This document shows positions 35,301-45,974 of a stretch of 64,000 bases of DNA, one piece after another (the first letter of the stretch is position 1; every line of letters begins with the position of its first letter). Both the position numbers and the translations under genes were made by a program. A model generated the notes under the pieces. It saw only the letters and a program-made list of their open reading frames with translations, ran no database searches and was not told the origin of the DNA. Source of the DNA: Hypholoma sublateritium FD-334 SS-4. Lineage: Eukaryota; Basidiomycota; Agaricomycetes; Agaricales; Strophariaceae. The DNA lies in the NCBI GenBank assembly GCA_000827495.1, contig KN817571.1:186001-250000 (forward strand), in the 5' to 3' direction.

Positions 35301-36611
35301 TGAACTGCTTCTGGTTCAAACAATGGTCGACTGCCTGGACGAGGAACTCACTACCGACGATATTGTCGCGCGCGAAAAGGCCCTCGACAAAGAGATGATC
35401 AAAATCATCCTAGCCTCGTGCAAGGAGAACAACGTCCCGCGCGCTATCGAGGTCACGAAGCTCCTGCACAACACCGCGGGTTTCGACAACGCGATGAAGA
35501 TCGCTGACTTCTACCACCTCGTAGGCCTGCGGGAGAAGATCGGCTGGATCAAGGCCGACCGCGAGGACGCCGAGGATCGCCTCCTCGTCGCGCGCAACAA
35601 GCGTCGGCGCTGGATGAAGCCCGACGCGCCTCTGCGCCAGCTCGCGCCGGCAGTGACGGCGTCTTCGGCGCGCTTCGACCCCCTCGGCGACACGCGCCCG
35701 CCGCCTGTGATCGAGCGCCCGGGGATGGCACGCGTGACGCGGCCGATCATAGAGAACACGCGGTACACCTCGCTCGCGCCGCCGTCGACGCCCGCGCCTG
35801 TGGCGCCGGCGCGCTCAAGCTCGACGTGGGACGACTCCTCCGTGCTCGGCGACTCGCCGCCGCCGCCGCCGGTGGAGGCGAAGCGAAAGCGCGCGGAGGT
35901 GGACGCGGAAGAGTCGTCTTTTCCGAGCTCCGACTTTACGGCGATGCCCCCGCCGCCCAAGCAAAGTAAGCCGTGCCGCACCTGCATCGTCGTCGCGCCG
36001 CGCCGTTTCTGACTGACTAGCGTTTTCTGTTGCTAGAGTCCAACCCATTCGCGCGCAAGCCACCTGGCGAGGCGAGCAAGAACCCGTTCGCGCGGAAGGC
36101 GACGGAGTCCAATCGCACGATCCACAAAAGCGACAGCTTCTTTGACAAGGTCGAGGTGGCCGAGGCTGATTCTGCATCGTCGCGGAAACGTGCGTATTTT
36201 TCTTTGCACTTGAATCCCACATTGGCTCAGCTCATTGCCAACGCAGGCCCCGCCGCGGCGAAAGCGAAGGACAAGAAACCCGTCGGCAGCGGCGCCAAGC
36301 AGACAACGCTGTTCGGCATGCTGCCCAAGGCCGAGAAACCAGCGCCAGCAAAGGCGAAAAAGGCCGCTGCAGCTGCGGAGCCTGAGCCTGCGCCCGAGCC
36401 CGAGTCGCTTCCGTCCGAATTTGAGACGCAGACGGACGATATCACGATGAGCGACGCAGGCATATCGCTCGAGACGCAGGAGACGCAGGAGACACAGGAG
36501 ACGCAAGAGACGCAGGAGGACACCCAGCCCGAGGAGGTGATCGTGTCAGCGCGGGCGTATTCGCCTGAGTGGGAAGAGACGCAGATGGACGAGGATGTAG
36601 TAGAGGCATGA
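32368..36611 (+). CDS. CTF4: Ctf4/Mcl1/WDHD1 replisome-linking protein
   Basis: Predicted 1111-residue nuclear protein that links the CMG helicase to DNA polymerase alpha and supports sister-chromatid cohesion. Seventeen exons from 32368-32438 to 36247-36611 all join in phase. The N-terminal half is a WD40 propeller ([56 protein letters not shown]). An acidic [15 protein letters not shown] linker leads to the SepB-type second propeller and helical bundle ([67 protein letters not shown]). The C-terminal tail is Pro/Ala-rich with two NPFARK motifs, a PIP-like [11 protein letters not shown] and a run of five ETQ repeats. There is no recognisable HMG box, unlike metazoan WDHD1. Domain order matches the fungal family. 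Confidence 0.93.
36470..36525 (+). repeat. Coding minisatellite in CTF4 (ETQ repeats)
   Basis: A nine-base unit (GAGACGCAG with variants) repeated about five times encodes [16 protein letters not shown]. Such arrays vary in length between strains. Confidence 0.85.
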
Positions 36612-36782
36612 GCCAGCTCACAGCTAGCTTCACGATCTGACATGAGAGCAGGCGCAAGGGGTGCTTTCGCATGTATTTTACCTATAGGAAGGGCCATTGT
36701 TATTTATACTTACCAGGAGTGCAAATGCAGTATTCGATGATAATTTATATTCCTGAGTTACATATGCATAATGTACCGAAGA

Positions 36783-38749
36783 TTAGCGCGAACGCACGCT
36801 GAAGCTGTCCATCGTAAGGTCCTGTAGGGGCCGTCAATATGTGCGTACGCTAGACAAACAAGGTGCCACGTGCGCCGACGTACCATAGGTCTGAACGGCC
36901 ACTTTTTGAATGTGTTCACAAGGATTTGCCACTCGCGCATCTCCAGCGTCCTCGGCGACCTGCTCACGTCGACGCGCTGCTCCGCAGGTAAGCTTGGATC
37001 AGTCATCTTCGGGATCAGATTCCGCCCGCCAGAGCCCAGGGTCCTATGAAATATGTAGATAGATCAACGTGGAATTCTGCCGGGGACACTCCGCATCGGA
37101 CGCACAGCATGGACTCAGACAGCGGCGTCGCGCGGAGGACGAATAGCTTGCGCAAGCAGTAATCCCAGAGGTCAAGATCGCCTGGGGGAATCATCTGCCA
37201 GATGCGCAATAGTAATAGCATCAGTACTAGCATCGGGGCGACAGGCAGCAGTCACGCGCGCGGCGCTACGCACCTGCTCGGCCATGGGCACAATGGTGCA
37301 CGCGGTCATCGTGACCGTCAGCGGCTGCCCGAAGCGCGTCGGGAAGAAGTGCTCCCAGTGCGGCTGCAGCGCGCGCGGCGGGAGGCACTCATGGAACTCC
37401 GCGACGGCCTCCGCCATCGCGGACACCTTGCAGCGGGGCCCCGAGCCGACGGGTGCGCTGACGCGCTGTGGATGCAATTAGTTTGCGCGGCGTGGGGGAC
37501 AGGAGGAGGGGACGTACTTCCCACATGCGCGTGGTCATGATGAGGTTCATGGGTATGCGGCCGTACTGGAAGAGCCACTGGCGGTCGGGCACCGCGCGCA
37601 TGAGCTGCGCGACGAGCTGCTCGCCGTGGATGTCGGTGGGTATCGACATGATGAACTGGAACTGGTCGTGCTCTGCGTCATGGTCAGCCGCGCGTGCGGT
37701 CGGCGGGTGTACTGCGTGTGCGCACCTTGTTCCCATGGTATAGGTTTGACGGTATCTAGGATGCCTGCGTCTCGCAGGTCGTCGTAGGTGGACCATTGTT
37801 TGCCGGCTTTCTGGAGGACTACTACTCGGGGATCGGCTTCTTGCAGTGGCTATGGGTAACATGCATTGTATTGAGAGTATAGACTATAAATATAGTTGAT
37901 AACTTACCAATAAAGCAGGCAGGAAGATGTCGCTATCCTCGAGGAGGATTAATTTTTTGATTCTCTCTTTCGGCAATGCGAGTAAAGCGCGAGATAGCAG
38001 TCCTGGCCCTGTAGTTTGGGGGGATTAGCCTTGTCGTTGTAAATAATTATTCAGGGAAAATGACCTGGATTAGCTTCAATGACAACCTTGTCCCTCGAGC
38101 CCTCCGGTACAAAACTCTCCGCGAGCTTGCGCGCAGACTCGGGATTGCTGATCGTGGTACGGTACGACCAGTCCTTCCTAGCCGGAAAGTAGTGGTGCCA
38201 CTGCTCCGCCGGCGGGAGCTCCAATAGCGAGACGGAGGCGGCGGTCATTTTCACGGCCTGGGGCTTCCGCGGGCGCAGATTCATCTTCGGTAGCCGCGGC
38301 GGGTCGCTCTTTTTCGGCCGCCCGACCCTCCGTTTGTATGGCTCGGCCTCTGGCGCAAGCTCGTTCGCCATGATGATGTGCTTGGGCGGTCGCCCGATGC
38401 GCTTCTTCACCGGTGGGTCCGCTGCGTCTGCTTTGGCTTTTGGCTTTCTACCGGGGCGCTTCTTCGCGGGCGCGTCGGGCGCGTCTGCAGGCGTTTCGGT
38501 GGACGACGCTGCAGTCGATGGAGTTTCTGCCTTGGGCTTTCTACCAGGCCGCTTCTTCACAGGCGCATCCGGCGCATCTGCGGCCACGGTCGTTTCGGTG
38601 GCGGAGGATGTTGCCGTCGACGCGGTTGCATCTGAGAACCATCGCCGGGAGAGGGAGGCCGTACATATTGACGCGCGGACGATGTTCGGGCGTCTGGGCG
38701 TCGCGGTCTGCAGAAGAGACTTTGCCAGTTGGGCGCTCAGCGAAGCCAT
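36783..38749 (-). CDS. MTF1: Mitochondrial transcription factor B (Mtf1/KsgA-Dim1 fold) with AT-hook region
   Basis: Predicted 514-residue mitochondrial protein of the rRNA adenine dimethylase-like family; yeast Mtf1 is the specificity factor for the mitochondrial RNA polymerase. Eight exons: 38065-38749, 37908-38008, 37726-37849, 37518-37672, 37274-37465, 37106-37194, 36884-37043 and 36783-36821. The N-terminus (MASLSAQLAKSLLQTATPRR) is rich in Ser/Arg/Leu without acids, as a mitochondrial presequence. It is followed by AT-hook-like units KKRPGRKPK (twice), KKRIGRPPK and RRVGRPKKS. The methyltransferase-like domain begins near residue 200, with SAM motif I as EANPGPGLLSRALL, then LILLEDSDIFLPALL, FIMSIPTDIHGEQL and FQYGRIPMNLIMTTRMW. 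Loss of the usual NLPY-type catalytic motif suggests a transcription role rather than methylation. The final exon codes only 12 residues. It diverges from the next gene by 110 bases. Confidence 0.88.
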
Positions 38750-38859
38750 GCGGATGTGCTGGCGCCAAAACTTTGGCAAGAGCGGCCAATACGCGTTACG
38801 TAATATTTGATCTGTCTGCCACAGCTCGTCCTGGGCGGCAACGAATCACCGGCTGGTCA
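38750..38859. promoter_or_regulatory. Compact divergent promoter, MTF1 / fucosyltransferase-like gene
   Basis: Only 110 bases separate the MTF1 start (38749, minus) from the transferase start (38860, plus). Both transcripts must start within or very near this interval, so the two genes probably share promoter elements. No TATA box or named site is evident. Confidence 0.6.
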
Positions 38860-40202
38860 ATGCCAACTGTCATCTTGAACCAGCGGATTATCAGGCCTCT
38901 TCTGTTGTTCGGATTTGCTCTGAGCTTTGTTATATTTTATCTGTATGTCGCATATCGCCCACCCATAGCCCTATACGCGGACCTATTCGAAGCGGAGACG
39001 AAGGAGTCGAAAGCCTTGCTGCACAACGAGATCGGGAATAAATATGTCAAGTTCAAGCAGCTGCAGGGAGCGGGGTTCAACAACCAGGTAATTTGGGACA
39101 GTTCTGTGTTCTACAATGCCTGCGCTGATTTTTCTAGGCGCAAGAAATCATGCTGTACCACCATCTAGCGCTGCAGACGTCACGAATATATGTATACCAG
39201 CCCCTAATATGGCGCCCTCGCGGCGAGGATGCGACAGTCCCACTCTCTGCGTTCATGCGCGGACTGACGGAGGGAGCGATCAGCGAATCTGTTTTTGATG
39301 AAGTCTGCCCTCCTGACGAGGTGCAGCATGTCAACTTACGGATCGAGGACACAGACCAATGGAAACATGCCATAGAAATATTATCCCGAAAACACAGATG
39401 CATTGTGGTCGACGACAAAGTCTTTACCTGGAAGTGCATGTTTCCAATTTATTTTTCACTTCCGTATTTTGACATGTACCTATATTCCTGAAGCTTCCTC
39501 TCCTCATCCGGAATACACGCGATCTGGCCGGGCTTCCAAGGCTACATACGCCACCACTTCAAATGGTCAGACAACGTCCTAGCCATCGTCAACCGCACCG
39601 AAACAACCCTCAACCTGCGCCCGCAATCAGCGCCCGACAGCGCCCCGGGCGCGCCATACATCGCCCTCCACCTCCGGCGCGGCGACTTCGAGGACCACTG
39701 CAAATTCCTCGCCGCCACCCACGAGGGCTTCACGACCTGGGCGACGCTCCCCCTGCTCCAGCCCGCCGTCCTGCCCCCCGCGCTCGACACGTACAACGCC
39801 ACCACCGTCCTCGCGCACTGCTTCCCGGCCCTGCGCCGCGTCCTAGGCGCCATCTCCGCGCACGCGCGCGCGCGACCGCACCTCCGCGCGCTGCACGTCC
39901 TGCACGACGGCGCGTGGGACCACCCCGGCGTGTTCCTCGCGTTCTACAAGCTCGCGGAGGCGCTGACGAACGCGCCGTGGGCGGAGGCGGAGGGCTGGAC
40001 GGGCGGCCCGATGACTAGTGTGACGCAGAGCGCGGATGTGCCTGTCAAGCGCGGCGAGTACGATTTTGCGGTGTGCGTCGACGTCGAACTCGCGGCGCGC
40101 GCGGAGGTGTTTGTGGGGAACGGGTACTCGAGCTTGAGCACGCAGGTCGTGGCGCTGAGGCTTGGGAGGGGAGGGAAGGTGGATGATATTACGCTGTACT
40201 GA
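38860..40202 (+). CDS. Type II membrane glycosyltransferase, O-fucosyltransferase-like
   Basis: Predicted 410-residue Golgi enzyme from exons 38860-39087, 39138-39433 and 39494-40202. A short cytoplasmic tail (MPTVILNQRIIRP) precedes one membrane anchor (LLLFGFALSFVIFYLYVAY), giving type II topology. The lumenal domain starts with a GAGFNNQAQEIMLYH segment, the usual opening of GDP-fucose O-fucosyltransferase-like folds, and later carries ALHLRRGDFEDHCKF, the HxRRGDF sugar-nucleotide motif. The C-terminal part (VFVGNGYSSLSTQVVALR) matches the family's late GN.SS motif. The acceptor is unknown; donor use of GDP-fucose is inferred from the fold. The third exon has very high G+C at third positions, unlike exons 1 and 2. 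The start is the first ATG before the anchor. Confidence 0.82.
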
Positions 40203-40276
40203 TCTATTCGTCTATCATTATGCACAGGTACTATTTCTGCGGATGTATATTAACTATAACAGCACACTCTTGTTGT

Positions 40277-41210
40277 CCCTCCTGCAATGCGCACTCCGAA
40301 CCGCGAATGTTTGGGCTCCTCCACGGCCTCTTCCTTTCTCCAATAGCTCTAATGGAGAACCACCCCAACGCCGACGACTGAGTGCTCACTTTTGGCGATG
40401 ACGAAAGTAACTGATTTATTGAAATTGATTAATTAGGATTAATTTAGTCGAGGAAAATACCCGTCACTCAAAACGCAAAGGAATACAAGCTTGAACTCGA
40501 CTTGACATGGTCTAATCGAGCACGGTGTACACTTTCTCGTTGAGTTAAACCGCATTCAATGACCGTCTTTTGGAACTTCGCGAATTCGTAATCACCTTAG
40601 ATAGTGATAACGGATAGACCTGGCTTAATATCTCTAGCGCGGCCTAGCACTAGGTCTATCCGCAGCCTTAGATACAATAAATTCAAGGTACTGCACTGGG
40701 TGGTCGCCGACTTGACATAAACACGCTGAGCAGCTGCAGACAGTAGAGTTTTGCCCCTTCGCCCCTGCTCCGCATCCTAGTCTTCTTACCTGCAGAAAAA
40801 GGCTTGGGTTTTCAAAATCGATTACAAGGTTGTTTTGGACAGATCATCTGCGCTGGGTTACTGATCTTATCTGCAATAGTCGATTTATATCCCAACCACA
40901 CTGACTCCTTGAAAATTATAATGGAGTGGAAATCAAGTGGGAATGATACCTACCCACATAAGTATCAGCCCTCCTGCGATGCGTACTGAGTACAGAGTCC
41001 GAATCGCGATTGTTTCGGCTCCGTGACCTCTTCCGTTCAATGATATGTAGCTCTCAATTTTGGATAACCGCGCGCCAACCATTGCGAGTACTCGCTTTTG
41101 GCAAAGAAGAGAAGTAACTTGAATTATTAATTGGCGTCGAACTAATAGAGAAAGATAGCCGTCGCTCACAGTAGAAATTAATACTAATTCAAAATAAATG
41201 ACTTGACATG
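40277..41210. repeat. Diverged direct duplication (about 235-245 bp copies)
   Basis: Bases 40277-40510 and 40968-41210 share collinear blocks: CCCTCCTGC.ATGCG.ACT, CGAA.CGCGA.TGTTT, GGCTCC, CTCTTCC, TAGCTCT, GAGT.CTC.CTTTTGGC, GAAGTAACT, ATTAATT, CGTC.CTCA and finally GACTTGACATG. Overall identity is clearly above chance but modest, with several indels. Confidence 0.65.
40595..40674. mobile_element. Small inverted-repeat (MITE-like) element with 9-base flanking duplications
   Basis: CGGATAGACCT at 40611-40621 is the exact reverse complement of AGGTCTATCCG at 40652-40662, separated by 30 bases. The unit is bracketed by identical nonamers CCTTAGATA at 40595-40603 and 40666-40674, as a target-site duplication would be. 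Nine-base duplications are typical of Mutator-like elements. It is too short to encode anything, and the arms are short, so coincidence is not excluded. Confidence 0.4.
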
Positions 41211-41360
41211 TCCCGAGGGAGCATGGATTGTGCTTTTTCATAGAATTGGGTTGAGCTATAGCCTTCGACGTTTACTTCTGAGACGATTTCATTGAGGAGT
41301 TGATCAATGTTGGCTCGAAGATTGAGTGAAAGTGTTCTAACACGGACTCCTTTCAGCAAT

Positions 41361-42268
41361 CTATGCAACTACATGGGTATCATTTGTAGGCTGGGAGTCA
41401 GAGTTTTCATAGGCCGGGGGAGGTAGGTGAATGGTCGATTTTGTTTCACGGGACATAACAAAAGTTGAAATAGTTCGCTCCTCGGTTTGGAGGGGCTCTG
41501 GATGGAATGGCGTCACATTTCCCGCGGATACATCCACTGACCATAATAATCAGTAAGGGAAAGGGTGGATTCTGAACTAGTACTCACATCTGATCTGTTC
41601 CGCTCTGCTCTTTCTCTTTCTCCACATAATTACCCCGTTGATAATAAGTCCAATAAAAATCAAGCCGCCAACAACTCCTACAACGATGGGTATAGTTGGC
41701 GAGGAATGGTGTCCACTGGCAGGTGAGGAGATCGCGGATACTGTTGTCGTTGGCGAGATTATTGTTGTCGAGGGTACTACTGTCGGCGAGGATGTCGATC
41801 CTGTTGGTGCTATTATAGCAATTTGCGCATAATCCAAAATGTATTCCCCGGTGTTAGCTAAATACTGAATCTGAAGGGTATGGTTGCCAGAGCTGAGCAC
41901 TTCGGACTGGAAGAATTGCTGGCGATACTGGGCATCAGCCTGCTGAACTGCCGTATAAGACTGTTTCGTGGATGAGTTATCGACGGTATAGAAGGTGGTT
42001 GGTCCATCTCCAGCGAGTCCAGTTCCGTCGATAGGGGCGATCGTCCCGAACACAGTAATTTGCACTCCTTAACACCATGTCAAATATCCAGCCTAAGTCT
42101 CTCCATATTACTTAAACAGATGTGCTAACCTGTGAAGGAGATATTGACTGTAGAAACGGACAAATTGGTCCAGGTGGATGTCCCGTCATAGTCTGAATCC
42201 GCTGCCATTTTAGCCCAAGGACCTGTGTAAGCGAAGGCCGTGTCGCGGTCATCGAGGGTGATCGACAT
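41361..42268 (-). CDS. Single-pass membrane protein with lectin-like ectodomain and PPxY-type tail
   Basis: Predicted 264 residues from exons 42130-42268, 41588-42067 and 41361-41536. The ectodomain begins ITLDDRDTAFAYTGPW and contains SDYDGTSTWTN, VQITVFGTIAP and LQIQYLANTGEYILDYAQI, the usual pattern of agaricomycete surface proteins with a beta-sandwich carbohydrate-binding-like fold. A Ser/Thr/Pro stalk leads to one membrane helix (TIPIVVGVVGGLIFIGLIIN) and a basic RKRKSR stop. The cytoplasmic tail includes LPPPAYEN, a PPxY motif recognised by WW domains of Nedd4/Rsp5-type ligases. No signal peptide lies in this model, so a 5' exon upstream of 42268 is probably missing. Function unknown; surface sensing is a guess. 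Confidence 0.75.
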
Positions 42269-43036
42269 AACCAATGTGATAGGTCCGCAGATGACAGGGC
42301 GGAAGTGCAACTGGGCGGTGGATGCGCGTCGTCCTTAGACTCTGTCTAGTGTATCGCACGGTAGGTCGGTGGCTGATTGAGATGACTATGGCCGCCTATC
42401 CATACCAACTTTGTTTCATGGGTTGATGTAGTCGCGTACCCATCCGAAAGAGGTGTTTCCCCGTGGGAACGTGCTTTTCTTTAACATTTGATGGCATCAT
42501 TCGTTGATCATCAGGTTTCTCGGATATTTCTCGGAAGTACTGATGCCTTACATCGAAGCGTGAGTCGCTTGTGAGTCGCCCTTTCTAACTTGTACTTATT
42601 GCGTTTTAAAGATAATTAGCCCAGAAAGATCGTAAGCCATGTCAAGACCAGCGCCTAGGACGTCGTTTGATATGATGCTTGTATTCATTTCTCGTACCAA
42701 AAACGACCACACGTGGTGCCGCGGACAACCCAAGACAACCCGCTGTCAAGTTGCTGCCATATTCTAACCACTTTCAAGGTGCAACGCGCGGCGATATTGG
42801 GGGTAAGAGCATTTACCTCTTTGCCACCTCGGTTCCTTCTTTTCTGCTGGAGATAGCTCGAGGTAAGTCTCCAGAGTCAATCAGAAGTCGATTCAGACAG
42901 ATCATCTGTGTTATTAGGCCACCGATCCTTTCTGTAGTCGCCGATGGACATCTCAACCTTACGGATAGAAAACTATAAAGCTATGGAACTTCCACCTACC
43001 CAGACTCCATAAGAAGTATCGCGCGCAACCGTGATC
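42269..43036. other. Divergent intergenic region
   Basis: About 770 bases between a minus- and a plus-strand gene. It probably includes the unresolved first exon of the membrane protein on the minus strand. The right part is the carboxylesterase promoter. No named site is seen. Confidence 0.45.
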
Positions 43037-45422
43037 ATGCTCAAAACCTTCTCCTGGTTCGGGCCACTGCTGCAGGTCCTCATCGCGCTCGACGACCCTG
43101 CTGAAGTCACCCTCGACACAGGTATCGCCGTCCACGGACTGACCTCCGAGTCGGGCAACGTCCACTCGTTCCTCGGCATCCCCTTCGCGAACGCGCCGCC
43201 CTTTTCACTGCCGCAGCCTGTCGTGTACCTCGAGGACATCGATGCGACGTCGTACGGCAGCGCGTGCGTTCAGCACGACCAACTTACTACGGCGACAGAA
43301 TCCATGCTGACGTATATCGAGGAGAGCGGGCTGAATATTCCTGTTCCCTTTGACCAGGCTGAAGGTAAGCCTCTCGTTGTTAAGCGTGGTGTATGGTCCG
43401 ATCATATTTGGATAGAATGCCTCACGATTAACGTCTTTAAACCGGCCACGGCAACTAAGGAATCGAAATTGCCTGTCGTGGTGGTGCGTGGGCTCAGTTT
43501 TATCTCAATATTCCGTAGATTTTTATTGTTACTTTTTATCAGTGGGTCTATGGAGGTGTGCTCCTCGTTTATACGACAGGATTTGGAACTGATGAAACCT
43601 CATCAAGGCGGATTCCTAATTGGCGATAGCGAAACGTTCGCTTCCATTTTTATTTCTTGGCGCTTAATATCAATTGTAATCTGATTCTTCAGATACGATG
43701 CTATGGGCAAACAAGTAGTCGAAAAATCAATTGTGGCATCTGAAGATGTTATCTTTGTAACGTTTAACTACAGATTGTCAGGTAAATCCCATCTCGTTCG
43801 GCGTCCACAGCTACACACTGACATTTTTGATTAACATCTAGCTTATGGTTTCCTTGGAGGCGCGGAAGTGCAAGCAGCCGGCATTGGAAATCTTGGCCTC
43901 CGAGACCGTATGTTGATCCGCACAATCTCCTTGCTGATGCACACTGAAGCTTGCGCATCGTACTAGAGCGAATGGCACTCGAATGGGTCCAGGATTACAT
44001 ATCAGCGTTCGGCGGAAATCCTGGACGAGTGATCCTGTTCGTCTTCTTTGTTTTATCTCTTTTGCCATGCAATATAACGGACTATGCAGATGGGGCCAGT
44101 CCTCTGGCTCCGTATCGGCCACCATGCAGCTACTTGCCTATGACGGGAATAGCCAGGTCCTTTTCCATGGCGCGTTCTTGCAATCAGGAGCTGCTATTCC
44201 GGTCGGAAGTATCTTGAATGGACAGGTATTGTTCGATCAGCATTTTTCTTCCCCAGACTTACAACGATTTACCTAGGCTCAATTTGACGCATTGATCTCC
44301 GCCGTCGGGTGCGATGGAGCTTTGGACGAGTTGAGGTGCTTGCGCGCTGTTGAATTGCCTCAGCTCCGACCGATTGTCGATGCCACCGATGCCATATTCT
44401 CCGAGACGGTAGAGTTGACATTATATAGCTCTACACTGAATACTCCGCCTTAAGCTTTTTTCCCTAGTCACTCCGTCTTTCCTAGCATCCAAGTGCCGAT
44501 GGAACGTTCTTAACTGATAACCCTCAAAGGCTTGTTCGCGATGGAAAGATTGCAGATGTTCCTATTGTAGCTGGTGCGCGTTTACATTGGACGTCACACT
44601 CACGACGAAACGTTGAACTTTGTGCAGGAAACGTCGATGACGAGGGAACCCTCTTCTCAATTGGAAAGATTGGCTCGATAAAGTCGGTGACATCCTGAAC
44701 GCAACACGACCTGGTCGCTGAATGAACTGCTGCACTAGGAGCGATGCGGATTTCGAATCATGGATCAACTCTACGTGGCTCCCAGATGCCACTGACGGTG
44801 AAAGAGAAAGTGTTTTTCTCAATTATCCGCAGGATCCAACGGTCGGTTCCCCATTTGCCACCGGCTACTTAAACCAATACAAATACAACACTCAATACAA
44901 GAGAGTCTCCGCGTTCCAAGGCGACTTGGTATTCCAGGCGCCCCGCCGATTCTTTGTCCAAACAATTTCGAATCTTCCGAATCATCAAAGCAAGCTCTGG
45001 GTATATTGTACGTACTACCAGTTGCACATTCTCCTAATTCTAACCACCCGTGGCTCATACGTACAGTGAGTAAGCGCCTGAAACTGTTACCCACAATTGG
45101 ATCTGTAAGTTGCTTTCCCGCTGTCCTGTTGACTGAAGAAGCATCTGAACATAATATGCAGGTTCACGGCAGCGACCTTTTTCCCGACGGTGACGGCAAT
45201 TTGAACCTGTTATCGGACTACTTGGTTAAGTTCGCGAACACGCTCGACCCGAATCTCGGCGTCGAGGACACCGCTTGGCCGGAATACACCGCGCAGGATC
45301 CGCAGATGCTGCTGTTCCCCCCAGGTCTTTTCGAGCCTCCACTACCTGTGGCCGCCACTGACGACCATCGCGCGGAGGCATTCGATATCCTCAATGATCT
45401 TGGACTGAAATATCCATTGTGA
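43037..45422 (+). CDS. Secreted type-B carboxylesterase/lipase
   Basis: Predicted 546-residue alpha/beta hydrolase in 14 exons from 43037-43364 to 45162-45422, one of them only 13 bases (43543-43555). The N-terminus MLKTFSWFGPLLQVLIAL is signal-like. The family hallmarks follow in order: HSFLGIPFANAP, a CLTINVFKP segment, the oxyanion loop WVYGGGFLIG, TFNYRLSAYGFLGG, NLGLRDQRMALEWVQDYISAF, the nucleophile elbow WGQSSGSVS (Ser in GQSSG), the acid-bearing GNVDDEGTLFS, and the catalytic His in VHGSDLF. Length equals typical fungal lipases of the Candida rugosa type. Weak donors (GTTCGC, GTCGGT) are required at two introns, but every junction keeps phase, so the gene appears intact. Substrate is likely esters or lipids outside the cell. 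Confidence 0.9.
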
Positions 45423-45974
45423 TTGCAGTGTTTTTTTCCTGCTTTTTAAAAAACAAATCCCCAGTGAAGTTTGTCTATTTCGTGTATGTGTGTAGGCTGT
45501 CAAGTAACTATATTGTGCTAAATTCTGCTGAAACTTGCAAATACTTTTTTGAACTCACGATTCAATTAAACTTACATTGCTCAAAATAATTGTTGAGCTC
45601 CTGTTAATAAATGGTTGAGGGCTCTCAAAGTGAGGGTGCCATTGGTACATAGAGTTGGCAAGATGCTGGGTTTCCCTTTACAACTTCTTGACTTACAAAA
45701 CACCCAAGCTCAAATCAAGGTATTCAGCATTCCCACAATGAAAATTACATTTTAGTTACATGGAATAAATACTTGGAAGGCACATGATAAAATTAATGTA
45801 AGGACTTAATACAGGACCCAATTCAGTAGAGAAATACAAAAATAACAAAGCTACAAGGTGGTACTGAATGAGTTACTGACTAGATGTATCATAATCATAG
45901 GGTATTTGCATATGGTGGCATAGGTGGGCATATATGGCATAAAGGTTAGCATGTCGCATTTTTATGGATTTTTT
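45423..45974. other. Intergenic region between convergent genes
   Basis: About 550 bases, markedly A+T-rich, with 3' flanks of the carboxylesterase and of the KEN-box protein gene. Nothing else is seen. Confidence 0.5.

Larger units (their letters stand above)
40203..41360. other. Intergenic region carrying degenerate repeats
   Basis: No gene is seen in about 1.16 kb. It contains a diverged duplication of roughly 235 bases and an inverted-repeat element, both listed separately, consistent with old repetitive DNA between convergent genes. Confidence 0.55.

Noticed and set aside
43608..43800. Apparent frameshift in the carboxylesterase suggesting a pseudogene
   Set aside because: A weak but legal donor (AC|GTTCGC) at 43636 restores the frame as GDSETYDAMGK, and all later exons stay open.
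44628..44740. Apparent premature stop in the carboxylesterase after GTLFS
   Set aside because: A 56-base intron with donor GTCGGT and acceptor CACTAG removes the stop and continues in phase to SDADFESWINSTW.
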